A stretch of 21,423 nt of DNA from an uncultured Bacteroidaceae bacterium (GCA_904501945.1 CAJGCU010000032.1:1-21423), one strand, 5' to 3'. Shown: positions 6,400 through 14,511, counted from the stretch's first letter. Made by a program: numbers and translations. Notes: generated from the sequence alone by a model not told the origin.

Positions 6400-8733
6400 T
6401 TATTTCTGCAGCACCTTCTTGCCATTGATAATACGAATAGTTCCAGAAGGAGCATTGACGCCCTTTCGTCCCAGCAAATCATAAGAACTTTTTCCCTCCG
6501 TATAAAAAACATCCTTCAACTGAACATCCTGTATTGAAGTTGGCACATCTACCTTTCGATAAGAGATGTAAGGCGCTAATTCCTTATTGACAGTTATACC
6601 ATTGATTGTACCTGAACGATTATAGTTTTTCATGTGCAGTTCCACACGATCCGCATACACATACACGATAAGAGCCTGAACAATATTTGGAGTTTCCACT
6701 GGCATGTCACCTGGATCAATCGTATTATAGTAATAGCGCATTGAACCCATGAATGCAGAGAAGAAGCTAGGTGCGACTTCCTCTTTCCGAGCCACCTCAA
6801 ACTTCCACAAAGCATTTGCCTGCGAAGCATCAAGCACCAGTTTCCCATCCAAATCCGTCACATTCAATCCCACCAAGCGATTGCTGTTAGTAGCAGGATA
6901 GCCTTCATTGGTGACAGCATACAGTTTTGTACGATCCTTTGCATTCTCTGCCACAATCACATATGTTTCTCCTGCTTCAAGTTCAGCTACTTTTTCAGCT
7001 ATAATTTCCGTATCATCCCTCTTTGTCACCTTAAAGAAATAAGTTGGATATTTATTCTCATTAGCAGAGAAACGACCACTTGAGCTTGAAATCATATAAT
7101 TTCCATTAGCCTCAGAACCACTTCCACTCACACGCAAAGCAAATGCTGCTTGTGACACATCAGTCACTTCGACCGTTACAACATTCTCATCAGGAACCAT
7201 GCCAAGATTGAGCGAATTAAACCCAAGATACTCTCCTGAAACCTCGCTACGAACATACCATTCTGCATTTGTCACCTTCTCTACCTCATCTGCAACTTCT
7301 TCAAACTCCCACAACAATGCATCAGAAGCCTCCGAAAGAGTCAAAGTTTCCAAATCTGACGAAAGCGTCACCTGTACACGCTGCATACGCTGAGCTGTTC
7401 CCGAATTGTAAGTCTCATTGGAGAGCGCATAATAGTCAGAACCGTTCTTTCCCACGATCAGATAAGCATGATTTACTTGCAACTGATTAACACGTTGAGC
7501 ATTAACGCTCCCATCTGCATTTAATTCGTATAGATAGAGTACAGAAGGATCTCCTCCCGAAAAATATCCATTAGTACCTATATGCACAAAACTATTGCTG
7601 CTAGCAGACGGATTCGGAGCATCCAGTTCCAGATAGTAGCCCTTTTCTCCCTGCTCCGTAAACATAATCTTTGTCTTATCAACTACAGGAGCAAGGTTAT
7701 AAGTATTATATCCCAAATATTGGCTATTGCCACGATTCTTTAAATAAAAAGCAACGTTTTTCTTCTCTGTTTCATTCTCAGTATCTTGCGTTACTCCATC
7801 CACATGCGTATCGTCAGTTGTAGCAATCACATTTCCATTCATATCATAACGAGTAACACGCTGCGATGTCTTCGTTCTTGTATAAGCTTTATCGCCACCA
7901 TGATCATGTCCATAAAGCATAATCAGATTAGGATATTTGCTCAATGTCTTTTTCAGCAATTTCTCACCTGCAGAAGAAACCATACCTTTAGACGGTTCGC
8001 GAAGGCTGTTTGAATCGCTAAAAGGCACATGAACAGCAAAGAACACTGTTTTTTCTGGATTCTCCGCATAAATCTCAGCCAACTTCTCTGCTACCCATTG
8101 TACTGATTCTTCAGAATACTTATAATCCCATGCTCCTTGGAAAAAGTACTTGCCCGCATTCAAGACCACAAAATCAAATCCTTTTATCACATAATGATAA
8201 GCCGCAAGCAAAGACATCTTTCCCAACGCACCATTATCAGCATCCTCATAAAAAGCGTCATTTTCAGACAATTCCCCTATATCCTCTTTCATCGGATATG
8301 TGTAATAGTCACCTGCATTATATGATTTAGGTATATTATCCCAATTTGCCACCTCATATTCATGATTTCCTGACAAATAAAGTACAGGTGTAGAGGAAGA
8401 AGAAGGGAAAGCAATACGCGTGTTTCTTGCAATGAGGTTACGAGTATATTCCCAATTGGCATAAGGAATCGTTGCATCACTCGTATTGTCCCCACCCAGC
8501 AGCATCACATCAATCTTTTCGTCTCTTTTTATCATAGCAAGCGTTCTCGTAAAAGACCCTCGCAAAGAAATATCCTCCAAATTCGTACAATCCACAAGAG
8601 AACGTTCCGTGTGGATGTCAGAAATACATGCCAATGTCAACAAAGGCTTCTCCTCTTCATTCAAATTCTGTGCACGAACAATGCCAGCAAGCAGTACCCA
8701 TGCTGCTAAAACAAATAAAAGTTTACGATTCAT
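6400..8733 (-). CDS. Secreted calcineurin-like metallophosphoesterase with tandem beta-rich modules
   Basis: This 777-residue exported protein starts with the signal peptide MNRKLLFVLAAWVLLAGIVRA, probably cleaved before Gln22. The metallophosphoesterase motifs are in order: SDIH (38-41), GGDN (80-83), GNHE (122-125), His235 in AVHVPF and GHDH (275-278). This is the complete dinuclear-metal set. Residues about 326-480 and 490-648 are two copies of one beta-rich module; compare YLGYNTYNL with YLGFNSLNL, and ALLWEFE with ALWKFE. After them about 655-725 looks like the end of the phosphoesterase core. The last 45 residues form a tail (SSYDLLGRK, then IINGKKVLQK) shared with two glycoside hydrolases in this window. 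It would cleave phosphate esters outside the inner membrane; the substrate is unknown. It is the first gene of a three-gene operon behind two tandem promoters. Confidence 0.88.
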   Translation of the reverse strand: MNRKLLFVLAAWVLLAGIVRAQNLNEEEKPLLTLACISDIHTERSLVDCTNLEDISLRGSFTRTLAMIKRDEKIDVMLLGGDNTSDATIPYANWEYTRNLIARNTRIAFPSSSSTPVLYLSGNHEYEVANWDNIPKSYNAGDYYTYPMKEDIGELSENDAFYEDADNGALGKMSLLAAYHYVIKGFDFVVLNAGKYFFQGAWDYKYSEESVQWVAEKLAEIYAENPEKTVFFAVHVPFSDSNSLREPSKGMVSSAGEKLLKKTLSKYPNLIMLYGHDHGGDKAYTRTKTSQRVTRYDMNGNVIATTDDTHVDGVTQDTENETEKKNVAFYLKNRGNSQYLGYNTYNLAPVVDKTKIMFTEQGEKGYYLELDAPNPSASSNSFVHIGTNGYFSGGDPSVLYLYELNADGSVNAQRVNQLQVNHAYLIVGKNGSDYYALSNETYNSGTAQRMQRVQVTLSSDLETLTLSEASDALLWEFEEVADEVEKVTNAEWYVRSEVSGEYLGFNSLNLGMVPDENVVTVEVTDVSQAAFALRVSGSGSEANGNYMISSSSGRFSANENKYPTYFFKVTKRDDTEIIAEKVAELEAGETYVIVAENAKDRTKLYAVTNEGYPATNSNRLVGLNVTDLDGKLVLDASQANALWKFEVARKEEVAPSFFSAFMGSMRYYYNTIDPGDMPVETPNIVQALIVYVYADRVELHMKNYNRSGTINGITVNKELAPYISYRKVDVPTSIQDVQLKDVFYTEGKSSYDLLGRKGVNAPSGTIRIINGKKVLQK

Positions 8734-8762
8734 CTTTCAATAGGTTTTTGTATTGTTTTTCG

Positions 8763-8794
8763 CAAAGGTACGATTAAGTGAGTGAAAAAACAAA
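8763..8794 (-). promoter_or_regulatory. Proximal promoter of the phosphoesterase operon
   Basis: On the minus strand TTTG (8794-8791), a 20-bp spacer and TACCTTTG (8770-8763) match the Bacteroidetes consensus exactly. The predicted start site near 8757 gives a leader of about 24 nt. Confidence 0.7.
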
Positions 8795-8820
8795 ATATTT
8801 TTAGGTTTTTCCGAACGTGA

Positions 8821-8846
8821 GTACCTTCGACGAGAGTCAAAGGTAC
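8821..8846. repeat. 11-bp inverted repeat over the distal promoter
   Basis: GTACCTTCGAC (8821-8831) and GTCAAAGGTAC (8836-8846) are complementary at 10 of 11 positions around the 4-nt spacer GAGA. The right arm contains the -7 box of the distal promoter, so this could be an operator, or a leader hairpin forming at the 5' end of the longer transcript. Confidence 0.55.
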
Positions 8847-8868
8847 GATTAAGCAAACAAAACACAAA
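8838..8868 (-). promoter_or_regulatory. Distal promoter of the phosphoesterase operon
   Basis: On the minus strand TTTG (8868-8865), a 19-bp spacer and TACCTTTG (8845-8838) again match the consensus. The -7 box and the eight bases upstream of it (8838-8853) are identical to the proximal promoter (8763-8778). Confidence 0.62.
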
Positions 8869-9052
8869 ATAAATTATTTATTTTTATCCCCGAGCAAAAG
8901 TAACTTACTGGAAACAATATCTTTCCCCTTCAAATCAGACTCTTTCAATGTGAATTCGAGAAAACAAAGTTTCTTTCTGTTCCCAGCATACATTCCTCAG
9001 AGTATAAAAAGTTTTGAAATGTATGAAGAAAAAAATGTAACATAGAGAATAA

Positions 9053-9080
9053 TTGCTTTTCTTAAAAAGCCGTATCTTTG
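9053..9080 (+). promoter_or_regulatory. Promoter of the secreted GH30 gene
   Basis: TATCTTTG (9073-9080) is a perfect -7 box. The only upstream element is TTG at 9053-9055 with a 17-bp spacer, shorter than usual. The leader would be about 25 nt before the ATG at 9113. The weak -33 box would fit an activator-dependent gene, but that is inference. Confidence 0.5.
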
Positions 9081-9112
9081 CCTCGTGAAAACTATAACTA
9101 TTAAAAAGAATT

Positions 9113-11677
9113 ATGAGAAAGTTTTGGAAATGTATAGCAGCCGCGGTGCTTTGCATGACTGGGTATCAAGCTATGGCTCAGACTAAGGCAACTGTGAGGC
9201 TGGACGCACAACAGACGCATCAGCATATTACAGGGTTCGGAGGATTTGTGTGCAGTCCTCAATTCACATACAACCACATGTCGAATGCCGAGATTGAGAA
9301 GGTGTGGGGTAAAAGCAGTATCGTGGGATGCAACATCATGCGTCTCTACATTCCTATTGGCAAGAACGCTTGGGGGCAATCGCTGGCTACGGCAAAGAAG
9401 GCGAAGCAAATGGGGCTCATCGTATTTGCCTCACCATGGGGTCAGCCTGCAGAGTGGAAGACGAACGGAACAAGCAATGCAAAAAACGAGGATGGCACAA
9501 CCGGTAAACTAAAAAGAGAAAATTGGGCAGACTATGCTCAGTATCTGGAGGACTATGTACAGTATCTGCGCAAAAACGGAGTGGAACTAGATGCCATCTC
9601 CATCCAGAACGAACCAGACTGGCCCGCCTCGTATGCCGGCTGCCTGTGGTCAAACACCGAGATTGCCGAATTTGTAAAAACTTATGGACGTAGCATCAGC
9701 TGCAAGATTATGGCACCTGAGACTTTGGCTGTAAGCGACTCTTATGCCAACGCGCTCAACAAGACGGATGTCATTGACTGCTTCGACATCTACGGCGGTC
9801 ACCAGTATGGCGGCATACAGTCGGCATACAAGAATCTTGCAAAGAAAGGCAAAGAAATCTGGATGACAGAGTACTTGATTAACTGGAACGAAATTGAGAA
9901 CAACACACGCAACTTCGACTTCTCAAAGGACTTCTTCAATTTCTTCACAGCTATCAACACGTGTATGCTGGGCGATTTCAATGCATGGATTCACTATGCA
10001 TCCAAGCGCTACTACGCTATGATGGGTGATGGACAGAGAGGCACATCGAACGGCACCATCACAAAACGTGGTTATATCATGGCGCACTTTGCTCGATTCG
10101 TGACGGGCATGACACGCATTGATGCCACTTGGAACGGCAACAGCCTGGAGAGTTCTGCCTATATCTCACAAACAGGCGACTCCGTGGTAGTAGTCATGGC
10201 AAACTCTGGCGAAGAAAACGTGACATTGACAGTGGACTTGCCTTTCTATACAAAAAAAGGAGAATTATATACAACAGCTAAATCTAAGAACTTCACGAAG
10301 ACAGTTCTGAATCAGGATGTTGAGACATGCCGTCCTGTTGCAACGATTGCGTCTAAGAGTGTGTGCACGGTACTATTTGTACGTTCAAGCGACCGCCAAG
10401 CGTCCAACATGAAGGGGAACGCTACACGTTTCGACCGAATTGACGATATGCAAGCCACAAGAACCACATTTGGCACGCTCTATAAATTGTCGAACAAGAC
10501 GAAGACTTTTGATGCTTCCAATCCGCTCATCTCGTCGCAAACAACTGCTGTTCGCGGATATGTGGCGTTGAGCGACCGTTTCTCGAGACTCGTTATGCAT
10601 GTGAACAAGGTGACCAGCACGAACTCGCTGACAATTGGCGCACCTACGCTTACTTATGTGAACAGCGACGGCAAGGTGCAGAAGCACACGTATGAACGTA
10701 TTGATTTGAGCCGCGGACAGAACTTTGACATTGTGCTTGACCTCTCGCCAGCCACGCTCGCAGACGATTGCATGGGCATCATCTCCTTCACTTGCGACAA
10801 TGCGGTATCTAAGCTCTCTATCACTTTCGGCGATGTCTATTTAGACAACGGCAACAGCTATGCAGCGACGCTGACTGGCGACTATACGGCTGATGACAGC
10901 AACATGATGGAATACACTCAAGACCAGGCATGCACAAGCCTTAACTTAGCTGGTGTAGCAGGCCTTCCCGCCGAACTGTCTTGGTTGGATGGCAAAAACC
11001 GCGTGGTGTATGTGGCAGAAGAGTGTACGATTGCAACCGACAATGTGGTGAAAGGGTCAGTATGCCAGAGCCTGAAACTGTCTGACAACGGCGGTATTTT
11101 CCGCCCTGCAACAGCCTTTACGGCTAATGAAGCTTTGCTGACGGTCGATGTGGCTGGTGCTCGCATGCTGATGCTGCCGTTTGCTGCAAACGTGCCTGAA
11201 GGTGTGAAAGCATATACTGTGTCCGACGACTTCATCTGCCAAGAAACAACAATCATTGCTGCACACCAGCCTGTATTGGTGGAGGCAACAGGCCTTGTGA
11301 CATTCAAAGGCAGCGGCGCAGTCGCTTATGCCACAAGTCCACTGGATGCACCATTACGAGGAACTTATGCAGGGCTGCAGCTCTTTGCTGGCGACTATAT
11401 TCTAGGACAGAAGGATGGACAATGGGGATGGGTGCGCCAGACTGCCGTTTCCACATTGGCACCATTCGATGCCTATGCACAAATTTCCTCTCAGGAGTCT
11501 TTCATCCCATTGAATTTAACTACAGCCATTGAGGACATTGATGCAGTCTCCCCTTCTCTCGCAACAGAATACTACGACTTGCAGGGCAGACGCATTGCAA
11601 ACATCAGCAACATTCCTGCGGGACAAATAATCATTATCCGCTCTGCTGATGGAGTTCGCAAATGGATAAAGAAATAG
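9113..11677 (+). CDS. Secreted GH30 glucuronoxylanase-like enzyme
   Basis: This 854-residue protein carries the signal peptide MRKFWKCIAAAVLCMTGYQAMA, cleaved before Gln23. A GH30 TIM barrel spans about 25-345, with the acid/base in ISIQNEPDW (Glu167) and the nucleophile in WMTEY (Glu253). It is followed by the usual side beta-sandwich to about 425. The loop WIHYASKRYY and the following KRGYIMAHFARFV resemble the GH30_8 region where an Arg binds the glucuronic acid branch of xylan; Arg299 is the candidate. Residues about 435-605 and 620-800 are two further beta-rich modules that I do not recognise. The second has the PF..NVPEGVKAYTV style common in Prevotella surface proteins. A tail (YYDLQGRR to the end) matches those of the phosphoesterase and GH10. 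The probable role is extracellular cleavage of glucuronoxylan. It converges on the second GH30 gene and shares a bidirectional terminator with it. Confidence 0.88.
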   Translation: MRKFWKCIAAAVLCMTGYQAMAQTKATVRLDAQQTHQHITGFGGFVCSPQFTYNHMSNAEIEKVWGKSSIVGCNIMRLYIPIGKNAWGQSLATAKKAKQMGLIVFASPWGQPAEWKTNGTSNAKNEDGTTGKLKRENWADYAQYLEDYVQYLRKNGVELDAISIQNEPDWPASYAGCLWSNTEIAEFVKTYGRSISCKIMAPETLAVSDSYANALNKTDVIDCFDIYGGHQYGGIQSAYKNLAKKGKEIWMTEYLINWNEIENNTRNFDFSKDFFNFFTAINTCMLGDFNAWIHYASKRYYAMMGDGQRGTSNGTITKRGYIMAHFARFVTGMTRIDATWNGNSLESSAYISQTGDSVVVVMANSGEENVTLTVDLPFYTKKGELYTTAKSKNFTKTVLNQDVETCRPVATIASKSVCTVLFVRSSDRQASNMKGNATRFDRIDDMQATRTTFGTLYKLSNKTKTFDASNPLISSQTTAVRGYVALSDRFSRLVMHVNKVTSTNSLTIGAPTLTYVNSDGKVQKHTYERIDLSRGQNFDIVLDLSPATLADDCMGIISFTCDNAVSKLSITFGDVYLDNGNSYAATLTGDYTADDSNMMEYTQDQACTSLNLAGVAGLPAELSWLDGKNRVVYVAEECTIATDNVVKGSVCQSLKLSDNGGIFRPATAFTANEALLTVDVAGARMLMLPFAANVPEGVKAYTVSDDFICQETTIIAAHQPVLVEATGLVTFKGSGAVAYATSPLDAPLRGTYAGLQLFAGDYILGQKDGQWGWVRQTAVSTLAPFDAYAQISSQESFIPLNLTTAIEDIDAVSPSLATEYYDLQGRRIANISNIPAGQIIIIRSADGVRKWIKK

Positions 11678-11706
11678 TTTGTATCGGTTCTCTTTATAAT
11701 AACTGA

Positions 11707-11742
11707 AAAATGCCGTTCGATTGTCGGGTCGAACGGCATTTT
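11707..11742. terminator. Bidirectional intrinsic terminator between the two GH30 genes
   Basis: A perfect 14-bp inverted repeat (11707-11720 and 11729-11742) with an 8-nt loop begins with AAAA and ends with TTTT. It therefore gives a GC-rich stem and T-tract on both strands. It lies 30 bp after the plus-strand GH30 stop and about 120 bp after the minus-strand GH30 stop. Confidence 0.88.
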
Positions 11743-11768
11743 GTTGAATTTATTAAAAGGGGAAAGGG

Positions 11769-11845
11769 AGTTGACGAATTGATAATTGACCATGGACAAC
11801 GGACAACAGACCGTCTAACCGCATAACCGTACAACCCCACAATGA
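11769..11845. repeat. Drifting 7-bp-period repeat
   Basis: The spacer between the terminator and the minus-strand GH30 stop reads as eleven successive heptads, each resembling the one before: AGTTGAC, GAATTGA, TAATTGA, CCATGGA, CAACGGA, CAACAGA, CCGTCTA, ACCGCAT, AACCGTA, CAACCCC, ACAATGA. No two copies are identical, yet the 7-bp period is visible through the first half and again around AACCGTA. It is not coding in any evident frame. Confidence 0.5.
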
Positions 11846-11863
11846 GATGCGTTTCTAATGTCT

Positions 11864-13444
11864 TTATTTCCCCACCACAAAGGTAGTGACTGAACGTGCC
11901 GGAAGGATGGTTTTTTTGAGGTTAGCTGTGCCGATGTGCTTGAGGTTTTCGCCCTCTGTGTCAGATGTTCGATAGGCTGCTGCGCGCTTGCCGCCCTTCA
12001 TGCTGATGCTGACGGGGCGGTCGGTCTTGCCGTAGTTGATGGCAACGATGGCTGTGGTGCCATCGGTGTTGCGATAGGCTGAGAGCATGAGTCCATCGAT
12101 TTCTGTGATGCCCTCGACATCGAGGCGCACTGCACCGGGGCGCACGAAACGAGAGAAGTTACCCATGGTCCACATGAGTTTGGAGTCGCGTGCCATATTC
12201 TCCTGCACTGCACCTCGGCGCTGTCCTCTGCCGCCAGTGCGCTCTCCTTTCACATACATGCGGATAAGACCGTCTTTGTAGTTGCCTCCTGCTGCTCGCC
12301 ACCACTGCCATGAACGGGCATTGGCTACGGTGAGGTCGTAGTGCATAACGCGTGCTACGTAGAGGGCTACTTCCATGGAGAAGTCGAAGCCGCCGCCGCC
12401 GTTTATCTCTTCGTCGTTACCCATAATGCAGAGCTCTGTCATCCAGAACTCCTTGCCTACAGCCTTGAACGCATCAGCGATTCTCTTTCGGTATCCATAG
12501 AGCCCGATGGTTTCATATTTTGAATCGCCCGGCTTGAGTACTGGCGTGTTGGTCCAGTAGGAGTGCCCAGCCATAACATGGGCGATGTTGGGCAGATTGC
12601 CCACATAGGTGTCTGTGGAGTCGGGATTCCAGAAGCACTGTATCTCGTTGCCTCGCTGCCAGTCTGCCTCGTAGATGCCAAGCATGCAGCGGAGGTCGCT
12701 GGATTCGTTGACCAGTATCTTTGTGGTGATGTTGCGCTTGGTGAATTCCTTGCTCATCTCGCGTGCTATTCTGGCTATTTCGCGATTGGTGGCCGGCGTG
12801 CCCTCTTGCTTGGGCCCTTGCCAGTTCCAGTGTCCGTCGGGCTCATTGACTGGACACACATAGTCGAAGTGTATGCCGTCTTCGCGTTCGGCAGTTTGGA
12901 GCATATCTGCAATGTATGCCGCAAAGTCGTCGTAGGCATCCTTCTTGAGGTTGAAGGTGCCACCACGTCCTGTATTGGTGGCGAGCCCGTTCTGGGTCAG
13001 ATGCACTGGCGGGGAGTTGTAGAATGCCAGGAAGGTAGGTACGCCACGCTCTTTTGCCAGTTGAAGGAATCTGCGCTGCCCTGTCTGCTGTTGGAAGTAT
13101 TCGGTGCGTGTGTCGCGATTGATTTGTGCGGAGTCTCCCTGTGTGGCGCTGCCTGCTCCTGCATTGAAGCGCCAGATGCTTAGTCCGATGCCTTTGGGGG
13201 TGCCGTCGGCGAAGGTGTCAGTGGAGAACAGCCAGTCAGCTACTTGGATCTGCAGAGAGTCTGCCCATGTACCGATTTGCCACATGCTCCACGCATCGCT
13301 GGCTCCGAAGCCGTCAATGGTCTGCTGGGCATGGCTGGTCACTTTGAATTCTGCTGTCTGCTGGGCATGAGCGCATCCTGCCATGCTGAGCATGACTGCG
13401 CTCAAGAGAAGGGAGGTGAATTTGTGGATGTGTGAGTTTTTCAT
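11864..13444 (-). CDS. GH30 glycoside hydrolase, second and divergent type
   Basis: This 526-residue exported enzyme has a signal sequence with LSMAGC, so Cys24 may be lipidated; cleavage after AHA before Gln28 is the alternative. The GH30 barrel starts at IDGFGASDAW. The acid/base is Glu201 in CPVNEPDGHWNWQGPKQEG and the nucleophile Glu337 in FWMTEL. The C-terminal beta-sandwich ends at TTFVVGK, with no extra modules and no shared tail. The NEP..W.W..P.QEG pattern recalls endo-beta-1,6-galactanase-like GH30 enzymes more than GH30_8 xylanases, so galactan, xylan or another glycan are all possible. An Arg/Gly-rich stretch (RTGGRGQRRG) interrupts the barrel-to-sandwich region near residue 405. 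It follows the AraC gene by 26 bp and is probably cotranscribed with it. Base composition is visibly more GC-rich than in the phosphoesterase operon. Confidence 0.85.
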   Translation of the reverse strand: MKNSHIHKFTSLLLSAVMLSMAGCAHAQQTAEFKVTSHAQQTIDGFGASDAWSMWQIGTWADSLQIQVADWLFSTDTFADGTPKGIGLSIWRFNAGAGSATQGDSAQINRDTRTEYFQQQTGQRRFLQLAKERGVPTFLAFYNSPPVHLTQNGLATNTGRGGTFNLKKDAYDDFAAYIADMLQTAEREDGIHFDYVCPVNEPDGHWNWQGPKQEGTPATNREIARIAREMSKEFTKRNITTKILVNESSDLRCMLGIYEADWQRGNEIQCFWNPDSTDTYVGNLPNIAHVMAGHSYWTNTPVLKPGDSKYETIGLYGYRKRIADAFKAVGKEFWMTELCIMGNDEEINGGGGFDFSMEVALYVARVMHYDLTVANARSWQWWRAAGGNYKDGLIRMYVKGERTGGRGQRRGAVQENMARDSKLMWTMGNFSRFVRPGAVRLDVEGITEIDGLMLSAYRNTDGTTAIVAINYGKTDRPVSISMKGGKRAAAYRTSDTEGENLKHIGTANLKKTILPARSVTTFVVGK

Positions 13445-13470
13445 TTTGTCATGTGTTTAGTGTTAGTGTT

Positions 13471-14358
13471 TTATACTCTCATTCTGTATTCCGATGGTGA
13501 CATACCCACTTTACGACGGAACAGGCGCGTGAAGTGGTTGGGATAGGCAAAGCCGAGCTGCTGCGCTATCGCTGTGACAGACATGGCAGTGTCGGTGAGC
13601 ATATTTTTTGCCACTTCGATGATTTTGCCTTGCACATACTCCTGTGCCGTAATGTGCAGCTCGCGCTTGATGACATCGCCAAAGTAGTTAGGCGACCAAT
13701 TGAACTGCTGAGCACACCATGCCACCGTAGGCTGCCCTTTCTGTTCAGGGAGTCCGCTTGACAGATAGTTGTCAAGCAGGCTGCTGAGCTTTTCTATCAC
13801 ATCGCTATTGGTCTTACGCTGAGTGACGAACTGACGTTCGTAGAAGCGTTTGCAGTAGCTCAAAAGTTGACCGATGCCAAGCCTGAGCATGTGTCCAGTC
13901 AGGTGGTCGTCTACTGTGTGCAGCTCAGCTATGATATTGGCAAAGCAGTTTTGCAGGATGCCTCGCTCGATGGCGGACAATTCTAAGGCTTCACGGGCAT
14001 CATAGCTGAAGAATCCGAACATGTAGAAATCGCGTCCCAAACCAGTCTTGATGAGCAACTCCGGACGGAATGCAAGCATCTTGCCTTGGGGAGTCTTTCC
14101 GCTTTCCACCCTGATGGCCATAGTCTGCCCAGGCATCATAGTCACCACGGTTCCTGCCCTGTAGCTAATGGGTCTTCCGTCTTTGGTCAGTTCGCCGCAT
14201 TCTTCTTCCAGCAGCAGCACGCAATACATATCGAAATCGGTGGGTTCAAACAATGAAGAATCGGCAGCAGCTAAATCTCCCACACTCACGAATGGATGCA
14301 GGGTTGGCTGATGGAACAGCGCATTGAACTCACCTATGTCTCTCATCAATCTTGGCAT
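13471..14358 (-). CDS. AraC-family transcriptional regulator
   Basis: This 295-residue regulator has a C-terminal AraC/XylS double helix-turn-helix at about 191-295. The first helix pair is around VAWCAQQFNWSPNYFGDVIK and the second around VTAIAQQLGFAYPNHFTRLF, ending in the family signature RRKVGMSPSEYR. Residues about 20-110 are a cupin-like sensing domain (TDFDMYCVLLLEEECGEL, YRAGTVVTMMPGQTMAI). It is the first gene of a likely two-gene unit with the GH30 enzyme 26 bp downstream, so it probably controls that gene and perhaps the neighbouring GH10 and GH30 genes. The effector is unknown; a sugar released by these enzymes is the obvious guess. An ATG four codons later is an alternative start. 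This is the only regulator in the polysaccharide cluster. Confidence 0.9.
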   Translation of the reverse strand: MPRLMRDIGEFNALFHQPTLHPFVSVGDLAAADSSLFEPTDFDMYCVLLLEEECGELTKDGRPISYRAGTVVTMMPGQTMAIRVESGKTPQGKMLAFRPELLIKTGLGRDFYMFGFFSYDAREALELSAIERGILQNCFANIIAELHTVDDHLTGHMLRLGIGQLLSYCKRFYERQFVTQRKTNSDVIEKLSSLLDNYLSSGLPEQKGQPTVAWCAQQFNWSPNYFGDVIKRELHITAQEYVQGKIIEVAKNMLTDTAMSVTAIAQQLGFAYPNHFTRLFRRKVGMSPSEYRMRV

Positions 14359-14374
14359 ATTTCCGATATTTCGG

Positions 14375-14406
14375 CAAATATAGCACTTTTCAGAGAAACA
14401 AACAAC
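14375..14406 (-). promoter_or_regulatory. Promoter of the araC-GH30 unit
   Basis: On the minus strand TATATTTG (14382-14375) is a perfect -7 box with GTTG (14406-14403) 20 bp upstream. The -7 box ends 16 bp before the first possible ATG at 14358, so the leader would be very short, or the ATG at 14346 is used. Confidence 0.5.
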
Positions 14407-14469
14407 ATTGGTTTCTTAAAAAAGTCTGCATCTCCTTTCGTTTTCCCGATGTTACCTGAGAAAAATCAG

Positions 14470-14511
14470 AAAAAGCAAATCTCCCACAGCAACAAAGGCC
14501 GCAGGAGATTT
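14470..14511 (-). terminator. Terminator of the GH10 xylanase transcript
   Basis: On the minus strand an 8-bp perfect stem (14504-14511 with 14477-14484) extends inward to 14 pairs if three G-U pairs are allowed. The loop is 7 nt (14491-14497) and the stem is followed by GC and five T. It starts about 50 nt after the GH10 stop and separates GH10 from araC. Confidence 0.75.

Larger units (their letters stand above)
8734..9112. other. Divergent intergenic region with promoters on both sides
   Basis: These 379 bp separate the minus-strand phosphoesterase operon from the plus-strand GH30 gene. The left part holds two tandem minus-strand promoters with a repeated 16-bp core and a near-perfect hairpin over the distal one. 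The right end holds a plus-strand promoter about 30 bp before the GH30 start. Between about 8880 and 9050 I see only AT-rich sequence, with no RNA gene and no credible ORF. Confidence 0.7.

Noticed and set aside
12563..13183. 206-codon open frame on the plus strand opposite the second GH30
   Set aside because: It is antisense to a gene with intact catalytic motifs; the GC-rich codons of that gene explain the open reverse frame.
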